Source: Heterohyrax brucei (lineage: Eukaryota > Chordata > Mammalia > Hyracoidea > Procaviidae). Taken from it: DNA of 64,000 bases. The translations under genes and the position numbers were made by a program. The notes beneath the pieces were generated by a model. The model worked only from the letters and a program-made list of their open reading frames with translations. It did not search any database and had not been told where the DNA came from. Shown here piece by piece: positions 32,189 through 43,540 of this stretch. The stretch's first letter is position 1; each line of letters opens with the position of its first letter. The DNA lies in contig CM053158.1 of NCBI GenBank assembly GCA_028571685.1, positions 52,544,001 to 52,608,000 of the forward strand, in the 5' to 3' direction.

Positions 32189-35100
32189 ACTTGTCTGTCA
32201 CTTTGTCATACTGTGGGGGGTTATGTGTTGCTGTGATGCTGGAAGCTATGCCACTGGTATTTAGGTACCAGGAGGGTCATCCATGGCAGACAGGTTTCAG
32301 CTGAGCTTCTAGATTAAGACAGGACTAGGAAGACAGACCCAGCAGTCTACCTTGGAAAAGGATTAGCCACTGAAAAACTTATGAATAGCAGTGAACACTG
32401 TCAGATACAATGCCAGTTTCAACCCCCTAGGTTGAAAGGCACTCAAAAGATGACTAAGGAAGAGCCGCCTCCTCAAAGCAGAGACAACCTTAATAACATG
32501 GGTGGAGTAAAGCCTTTAGGACCTTTGTCTGCTGATGTAGCATGAATCAATGAGAAGAAATAGCTACAAACACCCATTAATAACTGGAATATGCAATACA
32601 TGAAGTATGAATCTAGAAAAACTGGAGATCACCAGAAATGAAATGAAACGCATAAACATAGATATCCCAGGCATTAATGAGCTGACATGGATTGGTACTG
32701 GCCATCTTGAACTGGACAATTGTATGGCCTACTATGCAAGGAATGAAAACTTGAAGAGGAATAATGTCGCATTCATCATCAAAAAGAACATTTCAAGAAC
32801 TGTCCTGAAGCACAATGCTGTCAATGGTAGATAATATCCATACACCTACAAGGAAGGCCAGTTAATACGACTATTACACCCTAGCCACTAAGGAAAAAGA
32901 TGAAGAAATTGAAGATGTTTGCCAATTTCTGCAGTCTGAAATTGACTGAACATGTAATCAGGATATACCGATAATTGGAAAGCAAAAGTTGGCAAAAAAG
33001 GATTGGTAGTTGGAAAGTACAGCTTTGGTGACAGAAGTGATGCCAAAAATCAAACGATAGAATTTTGCAAGGCAAAAAAATTCTTCATTGAAAATACTTT
33101 TTTCACCAACATTAATGGAGACTATACACATGGACCTTACCAGAACGAATACTCAGGAATCAAATCAACTGTATCTGTGGAAAGAGACAATGGAAAAGAT
33201 CAATATCAGCAGTCAGAACAAGACCAGGTGCTGACTGCAGTGCAGACCATCAATTGCTTATAATGAAGTCAAATTGAAACTGAAGAAAATTATATTAAGT
33301 CCATGACAGCCCAAGTATCTCCCACCTGAGTTTAAAGACAATCTCAAGAACAGATTTCATGCACTGAACACTAATGACTGAAGACCAGACAAGTTTGGAA
33401 TGACATCAAAGACCTCATCCATGAAGAAGGCAAGTGGTCCTTAAAAAGACAGAAAAAGAAGAAAAAACTAAATTGAATGTTAGCAAAAGGAAAGAATGAC
33501 AAAGTAAAACAACTGAAGATTTCAAAGGACAGCTTGAGAAGACAACGGTATTGTAATTACACTTGTAATGAGCTGGAAACAGAAAACCAAAAGGGAAGAA
33601 TACACTCTGCATTTCTCAAGCAGAAAGAACTGAAGAAAAAATTCTTCAAGTCTTGAGTGGCAATAGATAAGGATTCTACAGGGAAAATATTACATGACTC
33701 AGGAAGCATTAAAAGACGGTGGAAAGAATACACATAGTCATTATACCAGAAAAACTGGTTGACGTTCAGCCATTTCAAGAGGTGATTATATAATCAGGAA
33801 CTGATGGTAATAAAGGAAAAAGTTGAAGCTGCATTGAAGGCAGTGACGAAAAACAAGGCTCCAGGAATCGATGGAATGTCAATTGAAATGCTTCGACAAA
33901 TGGATTCAGTGCTAGAAATGCTCAGTTGTCTCTGCCAAGAAATTTGGAAGCCAACTACCTGACTAACTGACTGGAAGGGATCCATATTTATACCTAGTCT
34001 CAAGAAAGGTGATCCAACGAAATGAGGAAATTATCCAACAATATCACATGCAAGTAAAATTTTGCTCAAGATCACTTGAAAATGAGTGCAACAGTATACT
34101 GACAGAACTGCCTGAAATTCAAGCCAGAATCAGAAGGGGATGTGGAACCAGGGATATCACTGCTGATGTCAGATGGATCTTGGCTGAAGGCAGAGAATAC
34201 CAGAAAGATGTTTACTTGTGTCATTGACTATGCAAACACATTTGACTGTGTGGATCATAACGAATTAGGGATAACCTTGTAGAGAATGAGAATTCCAGAA
34301 CACTTAATTGTACTCCTAAGGAATCTGTATATGGATAAAGAGACAGTCATACCAAGAGAACAAGGGGACACTGCATGGATTAAAGATAGGAAAGGTGTGC
34401 TTCAGTATTGTATCCTTTTACCACACCTTTCCAATCTGTATGCAAAGCAAATAATCTGAGAAGCTGGAGTGTATCCAAAAGAACAAAGCATCACAACTGG
34501 AGGAAGACTCATTAACAACCTGTATTATGCAGATGACACCACCTTACTTGCTGGAAGTAACGAAGATTTGAAACTCTTACTGATAAAGATCAAGGACCCC
34601 AGCCTTCAGTAGGGATTGTACCTCAACATCAAGAAAACAAAAATCCTCACAACTAGACCAGTAAGCAACATCATGATAAATGCAGAAGGGATTGAGATTG
34701 TGGAATCAAGCAAATGAAATCTTTGACAATCAATGCTGATGGAAGCAGCAGTAAAGAAATCAAAAGTCCATTGCATTGGGAAAATAGGTTGCAAAGGACC
34801 TCTCTAAAGTACTGAAAAATAAAGATGTCATCTTGAAGACTAAAGTGCACCTGACCCAAGCCATGGTATTTTCAATCACGTCACATGCAGGCAAAAGCTG
34901 GACAACAAATAAGAAAGACAGAGGAAGAATCAATGCCTTTGAACTGTGGAGTTAGAGAAGAATATCGAAGGTTTCAAAAGAACGGATCTATAAGAAGTAC
35001 CACCAGAGTGTTTCCTTGCAAGTAAAGATAGGGAGAATGCATCTCATACACTTTTGGCACGTGGTCAAGAGGGATCAATCCCTGGAGAAGGACATCATGC

Positions 35101-35283
35101 TTGGTAGAGTGGAGGGTCAGTGGAAGAGAGGAAGACCCTCCACAAGGTGGATTGACAGTGACTGCAATGATAGGCTTAAGCATAAAAACAATTGTAGGCA
35201 TGACACAGGACCAGCCAGGGTTTCATTCTGCTGTGCGTAAGGTTGCTATGAGTTGAAACTGACTGGATGGCATCTAACAACAA
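32189..35283 (+). mobile_element. Nearly full-length RTE (BovB-like) LINE
   Basis: About 3.1 kb in canonical order. The 5' end is 'cacttgtctgtcactttgtc' (also seen alone at 45285-45440), followed by a leader with 'aggtttcagctgagcttcta', then endonuclease, linker, reverse transcriptase and the tail 'gatggcatctaacaacaa'. The tail shares 'ggttgctatgagtt' and the following stretch with the AfroSINE 3' end. It matches the RTE lineage of afrotherians. The coding region is broken. Confidence 0.9.
32600..35200 (+). pseudogene. RTE endonuclease/reverse-transcriptase protein, degraded
   Basis: Would nick target DNA and reverse-transcribe RTE RNA. The endonuclease part begins near 32607 ('MNLEKLEITRNEMKRINIDI'), with 'GINELTWIGTGHLE' at the catalytic-Glu region. 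It continues in other frames at 33003-33263 ('MVVGKYSFGDRSDAKNQTIE'). The reverse transcriptase is visible from about 33808: 'KNKAPGIDGMSIEMLRQMDS', then the catalytic Tyr-Ala-Asp-Asp at 34526-34537, followed by 'TTLLAGSNEDLKLLL'. The C-terminal region runs to about 35150 ('LEKDIMLGRVEGQWKRGRPS' in 35016-35240). Multiple stops and frameshifts separate the pieces, so no product is expected. Confidence 0.85.
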
Positions 35284-35482
35284 TCTTTCAAAGGAAACAG
35301 ATTTTTTAGCTTGTTTTTAATTAAAGAAACAATCACTTTTACATTAAGATTAAATGAAACATCTACTTTTGTATTTAGCTTCAAATGTGTTTCTGAAACA
35401 TTTAAGTTTGCTAAAAGGTTTTAGTTTTTTCAACCAAAACACAAATTTTAGGTGTTTACTTTGAAAAAAAAACCACCCCTAA

Positions 35483-36955
35483 CACCCCAACAAGGTTGGC
35501 CATGATCCAAAAAATGCAAAACAACAAATGCTAGAGAGGCTGTGGAGAAACTGGAACTCTCCTACAGTGTTGGTGGGATTGCAAAATGGTGTAACCTCTT
35601 TGGAAAGCAGTCTGATGCTTCCTTAAAAGGCTGGATCTAGATATACCATTTGACCCAGTAATTCCAATGTTCTGAATATATCCTACAGAATCAAGGCCAT
35701 TCACACCAACTGATAAATGCACATGAATGTTTCTTGCAGTGCAGTCCATAACAGCAAAAAGATGGAATCAACCCAGATGCCCAACAACAGAGGAATGGAC
35801 AGGTAAAGTATGGCATATGTACTCAATGGAACACTATGCAATGATAAAGAACAACGATGATTTTAGGAAACATCTCATAACCTGGTTTCAAGTGGAGGAC
35901 ATTATGCTGAGTGGAAGTAGTCAGCAACAAAAGGCCAAATATTGTATGAGACACTTATGATAAGAACTTAAAAATAGACTCACGTATAGAAGGTAAGACT
36001 CTGTGGGCTGCAAGGGTGAGGATGGAGGAAGGATGAGGGGAGGAGAGTTTAGTTTAGATAGTTAATGGAAATTTGGTTGGGTGAAATCTGGGACAGCACA
36101 CATTAGAAAGAAGATCAATATTAACTGGACTTCAACATAACGTGAGTATTCCTCACATCTTAACCCCATACTGCAAGGTCAGAGTAGCTGGGGTGGGGGG
36201 GCCAGGGACCATGCTATCAGGGGAAATTGAGGCCAGTTGGCGCAACCAGCATTTTGCTAAGAGAGCCTTCTGTACCCCACATTGGTGAGTGGTGTCTGGG
36301 GTCTTAAAAGCTGCCAAGCTGCCATCTGAGGATACAGCAAATGGTCCCAACTCAGCAGGAGCGGATGATCACCAAGGACCAAAACGACACAGGGGAAAGA
36401 GAACCCAGAAGACAGAGAGAACCATGTGAGTGGGTGGCTACATCAACTTCTGACCGGAAGAACTGGATTGTGCCTGGCCACCACCAGTGATACCCATGAC
36501 GGAGCTCACAAAGTTGAATATCACTGGCAACACAAGTGTAAAAAGGGGTGCACCCTGAGATCTCCACTAAAAGACCTCAATTGATGGTCCAGGGGCCTCA
36601 GAGTTCCCCTGGGAGCACGGTCCCTGACCCTGATGCTTCTCCTGTCCATAAATCATAATGGAGGTCAACTCTTCAGATAGGAATGGATTGGACTTGGTGA
36701 CACAGGGTGAGCATATCATGTGTACACTTTATGGTTCTATGCATCTATAGGATGTCATCCTGCTGACCTCTGACTGGAGGTAGGTGAGTGGGTGGAGAGG
36801 AGGGGATAGGAGATTGTTGGGATGATAAGACAAGTATGGAGTATAGAGGAAGAGTGTGTTGTCACTGGTCAGGGAGAGCAGTGGGAGCTGCATATAGCTG
36901 GGCATGCAAATTTATATGGGAATGTACATTTTCAATCATCATGAAGAAAATACCC
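35483..36955 (+). mobile_element. L1 3' end (ORF2 C-terminus plus 3'UTR), sense
   Basis: 5'-truncated L1 of the same lineage as 10470-17625. The ORF2 end reads 'TAKRWNQPRCPTTEEWTGKV' and 'EDIMLSGSSQQQKAKYCM', stopping at 35960. In the Cys/His motif the His codon is Gln ('ctacagtgttggtggg'). About 1 kb of 3'UTR follows, with 'ggccaccaccagtgatac' and 'gacctcaattgatggtcc'. No long A-tail is visible. Confidence 0.9.
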
Positions 36956-37465
36956 CTAACAGACTTGAAAAAGGGAGCTGCATACATATATTGCATACTG
37001 AATAAGATACTATGGAATATATAATATACAATTGTGTAAAGTACAAACCTCCTCTTCTAGATAGTTTTACAGATACGTAGGAGACAGTCACCTTCAAATT
37101 CGATTTTTAACATCCTAGTTTGAAAAACATTTAATCTTTCAAGCCAAAGAATGACGTTCTATCACTAGGAAGCTCTCTAGTCTGGCCGCTTTATCTTGAT
37201 TTTCAGTGTCTAAGTGAATATTCTAAGTAGAACCACCCCTCCTAATTACCTTTATATTAATAGCATTATAAGGTAAATGTTCTATCCAGGTTTTATTTCG
37301 CTGCTATAAATTGCATCGGCATCTCATACCACGTCCCTGGCATTATCAATTATTGAAGGTGCTACTCAGACAGAATTGGGGCCATGAGTAATCACAGAAG
37401 CACGTGGTAGATGGGAAATTTTTATACCTCCTCGGTACACTATGTTAGTAAAAACACTGATACAG
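36956..37465. other. No recognised feature
   Basis: AT-rich sequence after the L1 3' end; nothing assigned. Confidence 0.5.
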
Positions 37466-37467
37466 GA

Positions 37468-37830
37468 CACCTGTATCAGTTAGGTACTCCACAGAAACAG
37501 AACCAATAGGAGATTCTATTTATCTATATGTATGTACCTCGGCATGTGTGTGTGCGTTTAAGGAATCGGCACACACAACTGTGGGGACCAGAAAGTCTAA
37601 AATCAGTAGTTGAGGCCTGTGGGCTGGAAACTCAGGCAGATATCTACATTATAGTCTCGACCGAGACTTCTGTCTCCATTTTTAACTGTTATCAGTGGAG
37701 TAGATGAAGCCCACCAGCATTACAGAGGACCATTCTCTTTAATTAAAGTCAGCTGGTATAAGTGTTAACCACATTTACATGACACTTTCACATCCACGTT
37801 AGACTCATGTTTGACTGAAGAACTGGATGC
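37468..37830 (+). repeat. Old placental interspersed repeat (family not named)
   Basis: 'ctccacagaaacagaaccaa' followed by 'taggagattct', and later 'gaagcccaccagcattacag', resemble a widespread mammalian repeat that begins with a cagagaaacagaaccaatagga-like string. I cannot name it with confidence. Confidence 0.4.
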
Positions 37831-37884
37831 CACGGCCTAGCCAAGGGGGAATACAGAATTCACGCCACAGTAACAGCACTAGCC

Positions 37885-38085
37885 ACTGCTGGGTTGCTTC
37901 TCACTCATGGGATCCAGGGTTTGTCAGAGCAGAACTGTGCTCCATAGGATTTTCAGTGGTTGAATTTTTTGGAAGCAGATCACCAGGCCTTTCTTCTAAG
38001 GCACCTTTGGGTAGACTCAAACACCCAGCCTTTTGGTTGGCAGCTGAACATGTTACTGATTGTATCACACAAGGAAGTCTATCAC
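37885..38085 (-). repeat. AfroSINE variant with the 'ggaagcagatc' central block
   Basis: Antisense copy of the 7371-type: 'ctccataggattttcagtgg', 'caccaggcctttcttctaag', 'gcacctttgggtagactcaa', 'cagccttttggttggcagct'. Confidence 0.8.
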
Positions 38086-39245
38086 AAGACCCTGTAATTC
38101 ATTCTGGGACTTTTGGAACGTCAGGGTAAAAAGCTATTAACTAGGTAAAGGAATTTCTAATAGATGAGACTTTGGCTATTTTTAAAGCTTTTTCTGTCTG
38201 ATGTCTTGCAAAGAACAATGTACATTTGTTTATTAACATGAGGAACTTTAACTGCAGTGCTACTTCTAGTAGTCCAGTGAGAGCCACTGTCAAAACAGGC
38301 CAAAGGAAGAGTTTACCTTTCAGGCAGCAGAGTTCTCTCTACACAGCTCAAGTTCAATACCAACTGGAAACCTTAAAGTAAAAGAGAATTTAAACTCTCA
38401 TTCCCTGACATCCACCCAGAAATCCAGCTTGATTCATTTTTACTCTTTACAGTGGTCTGATTTATGTCAGAAGGTTTTTTTCTAAAATGGAGATCAGGTT
38501 GCCTCTCTCACAAGCCTTTTTAATTTGCAGCATTATCTAGCCTTAATGGTATAATGGGCCTGCTTCTTCTGAAAAATGCAAAAGTGTACTCTGCCACAAA
38601 ACACTCCTAAGACTTCGTGGACTGAGGGAAGGCTCTATTGGATGGCTATTAATGGGATGGTAGCTGACAAAAATGTCAGAGATGTAAGTTATTGTTCCAG
38701 TCCACTTGAAACCTTAGAATATGTTCCCCAAGTCACCCTATTAATGGAGATATATTATCTCTCTGAGAATTTCCTGTCAAACTCTGTTAAGTAAATAAAG
38801 GATAGGTGAAATATCAGAAACAGAGCTAACAAATGGAACTAAAATCTCCACTTGAAAGAAGAGAGCCAGCTGTTTACTGTGCTAATTCGAAACAAAATGA
38901 AAATGTATGTTTTTCATCTTTGTGGAATATAATTTTCAAACATAGTTGAAAATTGGCTTGAGAAAAGGCTTTTTTTTTTTTTTAAGGGATATATAATGGT
39001 CTGGTTTTCGTGTGACAAATGTGTAGCCTCTGACATAAGACAAATGTCTGGCTAGGCCTGCACAATGCCTCCAAACTGAACTCAAACCTGAAGTATGTTT
39101 GAATTGTTTAGATGGGTTTATGTGAAAGTATCAGCATCAGAAAAGACTAGAATTTTGTATAGCCTGGGACACACAATTGCTGGTACCACCAGACGAGACT
39201 TACATTGTTTGATATAGATGAACAAAGTCCCCAGCTGCTCTGGTT
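38086..39245. other. No recognised feature
   Basis: About 1.2 kb of unique-looking sequence with a T-run near 38970-38984. No gene or repeat assigned. Confidence 0.45.
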
Positions 39246-39246
39246 C

Positions 39247-39475
39247 CAGTGGTCTCGAGCAGGGAGCAGGTCTCAGGCGAACTAAGAATCAGACATACAG
39301 TTATTATTACATCCTGGAGGCCACTGGGGGTCTCAGCTGTTATGCGGGGTGGGGCAATCCCCCCACACCCTTAGGAGACATTCAGCATTATCTGATGTGA
39401 TTGGCATCCAGTGAGTAGAGGTCAGAGAGGCTTCTGAGTATCCCACAATGTGCAGGACAGCCCCCCTCAGAATGA
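39247..39475 (+). repeat. MER20 copy, diverged
   Basis: Starts 'cagtggtctcgagcaggg' and continues with 'ggagacattcagcattatc', 'attggcatccagtgagtaga' and 'atgtgcaggacagcccccc'. The left half is disturbed and the right terminus lost. Confidence 0.65.
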
Positions 39476-39514
39476 ATTAAGGAATAATAAATTATTCTTT
39501 TCCAATGTCAGTTG

Positions 39515-40322
39515 GATTGGGCTGTATGAAGAACAGGATATCAAGGTTGAAGAAAGATTCCTTAACAGTCTGATATGAGGATGACACAAACTTACTTGCC
39601 AAAAAAGTAGAGGACTGGAAACATTTACTGATGAAAATCAAAGACAACAGCCTTCAGTATGGATTACACATCAACATTAAAAAAAGAAAATCCTCACACT
39701 GGACCAATAAGCAACATTATAATAAACAGAGAAATGATTAAAGTTGTCAAGGATTTCATTTTAATTGGATCCACAGTCAGTGTTCATAAAGCATCAGTCA
39801 AGAAACCAAATGATGCATCACGCTGGAAAATCTGCTGTAGAAGACCTCTTCACAGTGTTAACAAGCGAAAATCTCTCTTTGAGGACTAAGGTATGCCTGA
39901 CTCGAGCCACGGTATTTTCAATGCACGTGAAAGCTGGGCAATGAATAAGGGAGACTGAAGAAGAATTGATGAATCAGAATTATGGCACTGGTGAAGAAAA
40001 GAATATACCAAGGACGCCCAGAAGAATGACCAAATTTGTCTTAGAAGAAGTGTAGCCAGAATGTTGCTGAGAAGCAAGGCTGCTGAGACATCATTTCACA
40101 TGCTTTGGACCAAGAGGGACCAATGTCTGATTAAGGGCATCGTGCTTGGTAAAGCAGGAAGTCAGAGTAAAACAGGAAGACCCTCAGTGAGATAAACTAA
40201 CAGTGGCCATAACGATGGGCTCAAGCACAACAACGATTGTGAGGATGGCACGGGAGTAGGCGGTGTATCACTTAGCTGCACAGAGGGTCGCTGGGACTGA
40301 CTTGACGATACCTAACAACAAC
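39515..40322 (+). pseudogene. RTE LINE 3' part (reverse transcriptase end), 5'-truncated
   Basis: Follows the C-terminal third of the RTE at 32189-35283, with the active-site codons reading Tyr-Glu-Asp-Asp ('tatgaggatgac') near 39575. Later come 'ggtattttcaatgcacgtg' and 'gggcatcgtgcttggtaaag', and the tail 'gacgatacctaacaacaac'. Stops and frameshifts throughout. Confidence 0.85.
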
Positions 40323-40439
40323 ACTGTCAACAGTGTCAAGATTAAACAACTCAGTGTTGAAGCAGTGGTTGTCAAGCTTGAGTATCTGTCAAAACTACCT
40401 GGAGAGCTGATAAAGTGATCTGTCACTGAGGCTCTCCCT

Positions 40440-40965
40440 CACTCCGCTGTGGTTCCCCCACCCCTCTTCTCGCCACACTCCAAGCCACAGTTTCTAATGG
40501 CAACTTGGCCCAGCTGCTCTGGGGCCCTAACCACAATCTGAATCTGGCACTAAATCCTGGGCATGAACAAATTGGGGTCTTTGCACTGGCAGGAACTGAA
40601 GAGCTGTGTCCGGACCTTGTGACCTGATCTTGACAGAGAGGAAGATGTTTTCTGATACAGAGTGAAATCCAGGCCAACTTGAAAAGTAAAAAGTTCCTTC
40701 CTTTCCAGCATGACTCTGTACCTGGCTGCAAAGAGGGGCATGGGAGGGGCAGAGGTTTCAGATTTGGGGTGTCAGCCTCTACCACTTGGGGTCTGGGGGA
40801 CATAAAAGCTCCTTGCTCTTGTTGGGCAGAGAGCATGTAGTCTTTTGGCTGCTAGGCCCATGTTGCTTCTTGTTTATGCGAAGAATAAATTTCTACTTCC
40901 CCTTGAAACTGGTGGTGTGGCATACATCTTATTTCCATTGGCTAATAAGACGGGATAAGAACTCA
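40440..40965 (+). repeat. Candidate solo LTR with TATA box and poly(A) signal
   Basis: A TATA-like 'cataaaagct' at 40801-40810 and an 'aataaa' at 40884-40889 stand about 80 bp apart, with 'ttgctcttgttgggcagaga' between, as in retroviral LTR R regions. Boundaries are approximate and the family unknown. The minus-strand open frame 40423-40836 across it is not supported. Confidence 0.45.
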
Positions 40966-41032
40966 CATTCAGTTACAAAAGAATCCAGGAATTGTGACGC
41001 AGGAGAAGGCTTGGCCTTGTTCTGTCATCAAG

Positions 41033-41434
41033 TGCTGTAGATTAAATTGTGAGACACCCCCCAATCTCCAAAACAATAATGTGAATGAAATCCTACTTGG
41101 GAACAAGGCTTCACAGGTCAGGTTAATGAGGGCATACCAGTGTTGGTATGTCTTTAAACCTAATAACTTTTGTAATATAAAAAGACCAGAATTAGACAAG
41201 ACTCAGAGAGAAGCATGGACAAACTAGGGAAGACACATGCCACATGAAGATTACCAAGGAACTCAAGTGCAGAAGCTGAAGGAGACCAAGATCTTTCCCC
41301 AGAACTAACAAAGAAAGCCTTCCCCTAGGTCAAGGGACTGAATTTGGACTTCTAGCCTTCTAAATTTTGAAACAATAAATTCCTGTTCCTTAAAGGAATG
41401 TGCTTACAGCATTACCTACAAGACAACTAAGACA
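41033..41434 (+). repeat. MaLR-type LTR, sense, diverged
   Basis: Shares order and text with 5741-6243: 'gtagattaaattgtgagaca', 'agaaagccttcccctagg', 'gggactgaatttggacttct', 'gaaacaataaattcctgttc', ending 'acaactaagaca'. No clear 5-bp duplication. Confidence 0.65.
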
Positions 41435-41480
41435 CTATGTTTCTGGGTGATTCCCACCCGTTTGAGAATCACTGCTGTAT

Positions 41481-42095
41481 GCTGTAGGATTCAAAGACGG
41501 ACACAAACCAATATTCAAAACCTTTTGGGGTACATGATTTTTAATTGCTGTAAATCTCCTATAGAGGAGAGAAAGGAATCTTATAGCATAATCATTTATT
41601 AACCTTTTTCCTCTGAAGCAGTAGTTCCCAATGTGTGGGTTATGAAGTTATGACAAGGCCTATAAGAACCCATGTATGCAAGCATTGCTCATCAAGCTGG
41701 AAAAATATTACCTTACACTTATAAATATATGAATGTTTCCTATTTTTTTTGCAGATGATATGATTAATAATGTGCACCTTCATTTAAAACAATTACTCAT
41801 CTTGTGATTTTTAAAAATACATGAACACTAATGCATATCATGTGTGGGCTCAAGATATATTTTCATACTTATTTTGAAAAGGTTCTACACTTTTTCCAAA
41901 GTTTTTTTTCTTTTTATGAAAGTAGCAAAGGTGCTCTCTCCACCCCGACAGCCCCTGTTTTTCTTGGCTTAGAGCAGTGCCTTGGTCACTGTCATTTCAC
42001 AAACAAATCACCGGACATCCTGTTATGCTGCAGGTTCTAATTTGACTAATCTGGGTTTGTGATCCTGCATTTGTGACCGGCTTCCATGGAAGTGA
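41481..42095. other. No recognised feature
   Basis: AT-rich unique-looking sequence; nothing assigned. Confidence 0.5.
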
Positions 42096-42096
42096 G

Positions 42097-42290
42097 GTCC
42101 CTGGGTACAGTTTGCAATGGTCGATTAACTGAAAGTTGGTGGTTCAACCACAACGGAAGAAAGGCCTGGAAATCTGCTTCTATAAAGATCATAGTTAAGG
42201 AAACACCATGGAGGAGCTCTGTTCCATAAAACATGGGGTCACTGTGAGGTACAGTCCACTTGATGGGAATGGGTTTTGCTTTTGGTTTCT
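42097..42290 (+). repeat. AfroSINE variant of the 7371-type, sense
   Basis: Sense copy: 'gcaatggtcgattaactgaa', 'gaagaaaggcctggaaatct', 'gagctctgttccataaaaca', then 'tggggtcactgtgaggtac' and 'gatgggaatgggtttt'. Confidence 0.8.
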
Positions 42291-42299
42291 TCAGGTAGT

Positions 42300-43480
42300 G
42301 CCAACGCCTCTGGTCCTCAGAGCACAATCTGAGTTATGAGGACTCAGACATACCAGTTTCTTGAAATTTATGTGCTTCGCACATCACGTTTGTTAAAGTA
42401 CTTAAACTGGTGAAGTAACTCTGTATCAGTAAAATGGGGAAAGAGAAAAAAATCCACCGAACAAAATATCACGACCCTTATTTAGCTTGTGTAAACCTTA
42501 CATAAGATTCTTCTTTCACACAAATTGATTGATTTTCTAACCCAGGTTTACTAGGCAGTAATAACACTGGCAGAAAATTCAGGTAGAACAAAATTCCATG
42601 CATTAGAACTCAAGCGTAGACAGTCTCTATCATAGGGATGCTTTGGATGGCCTTGCACATGAAGTGCATTTTACTGAGGTAACCTTGGTGTCACCAGTAC
42701 TGACGGAGCGGCCATGGAGAAAAGTCTGTAATTTTACAGTGTGAAGGCAGAAGGGGGTGGGAGGGGTGTCACCTGTAGAATCTTTCTATGAAATCTCTTG
42801 GTAAATACTTTTAAATACTCTGTACTAACTTTCTGTAGCTCCTTGTCCCCCTAAATATATAAATTTCAGTACATTAGTGAGTGTGATGCTGTGTATTACA
42901 TTCAGGTGAATACATGTTAATAGATGTTTTAACTACAATCATGTTGATTTCTAGGACAATTAATTAGTAGGAATGGGCGTTTTGGGGAGAAAACTAACAT
43001 GCATTAGGTTTTCAGTATGGGTTTGCGGGTCTGTAGCAACTGAAATAGAGCGTTCTGGCCCAATTCCTCCTGCAGTCTACATTCTGGTCTAAATTCAGGT
43101 TAAAAAAATGATTTAAAGCCTATGGTAATATGCAAACAGCAGTGAATTAAAATACAGATGTTGAATATGCATTGACAGCTGTACTTGTAAAACTGCTTAA
43201 TTGGAGAGTAGAAATTCCATCTCACCTCCAGGATTGAGACAGAGAACAAGTCTACTCAAAGGGAGGCCAGCATCTGCTCCAGGCAGTTGATACGATACAG
43301 CGGTGTGAATTTCTAGATTTCTTCCTTCAGTGGTAGAAATCTGGATTGGTATGTGAAACCTTCTGATTTATAAATGTAGAAAAATAATTTTTAAAAATCA
43401 AACCATTGCATAATAAAAACAAGACAAGACTAGAAGTTGCATTTGGCCTCCAGGGCACTGGTTTGCCGTTTTTGGTCTAC
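42300..43480. other. No recognised feature
   Basis: About 1.2 kb of unique-looking, AT-rich sequence without open frames of note. Confidence 0.5.
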
Positions 43481-43482
43481 AG

Positions 43483-43540
43483 CAGCGGTTCTCAAAGTGA
43501 GACCCCTAGAACAGCAGCATCAGGCCAGTGCATCTGGTCT
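43483..43540 (+). repeat. MER5A terminal fragment
   Basis: 'cagcggttctcaaagtgaga' followed by 'cccctagaacagcagcatca' is the left end of MER5A; the rest is lost. Confidence 0.75.

Larger units (their letters stand above)
40363..41480 (+). repeat. MER5 hAT element split by ~1 kb of LTR-like insertions
   Basis: Left end 40363-40415 ('cagtggttgtcaagcttgag', 'actacctggagagct') and right end 41440-41476 ('tttctgggtgattcccaccc', 'gtttgagaatcactgctg') are the inverted termini of a MER5-type element. Two LTR-like segments lie between (about 40440-40965 and 41033-41434). Confidence 0.6.

Noticed and set aside
40423-40836. 137-codon minus-strand open frame
   Set aside because: It spans a candidate LTR read backwards. 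No motif, splice site or codon bias supports it.
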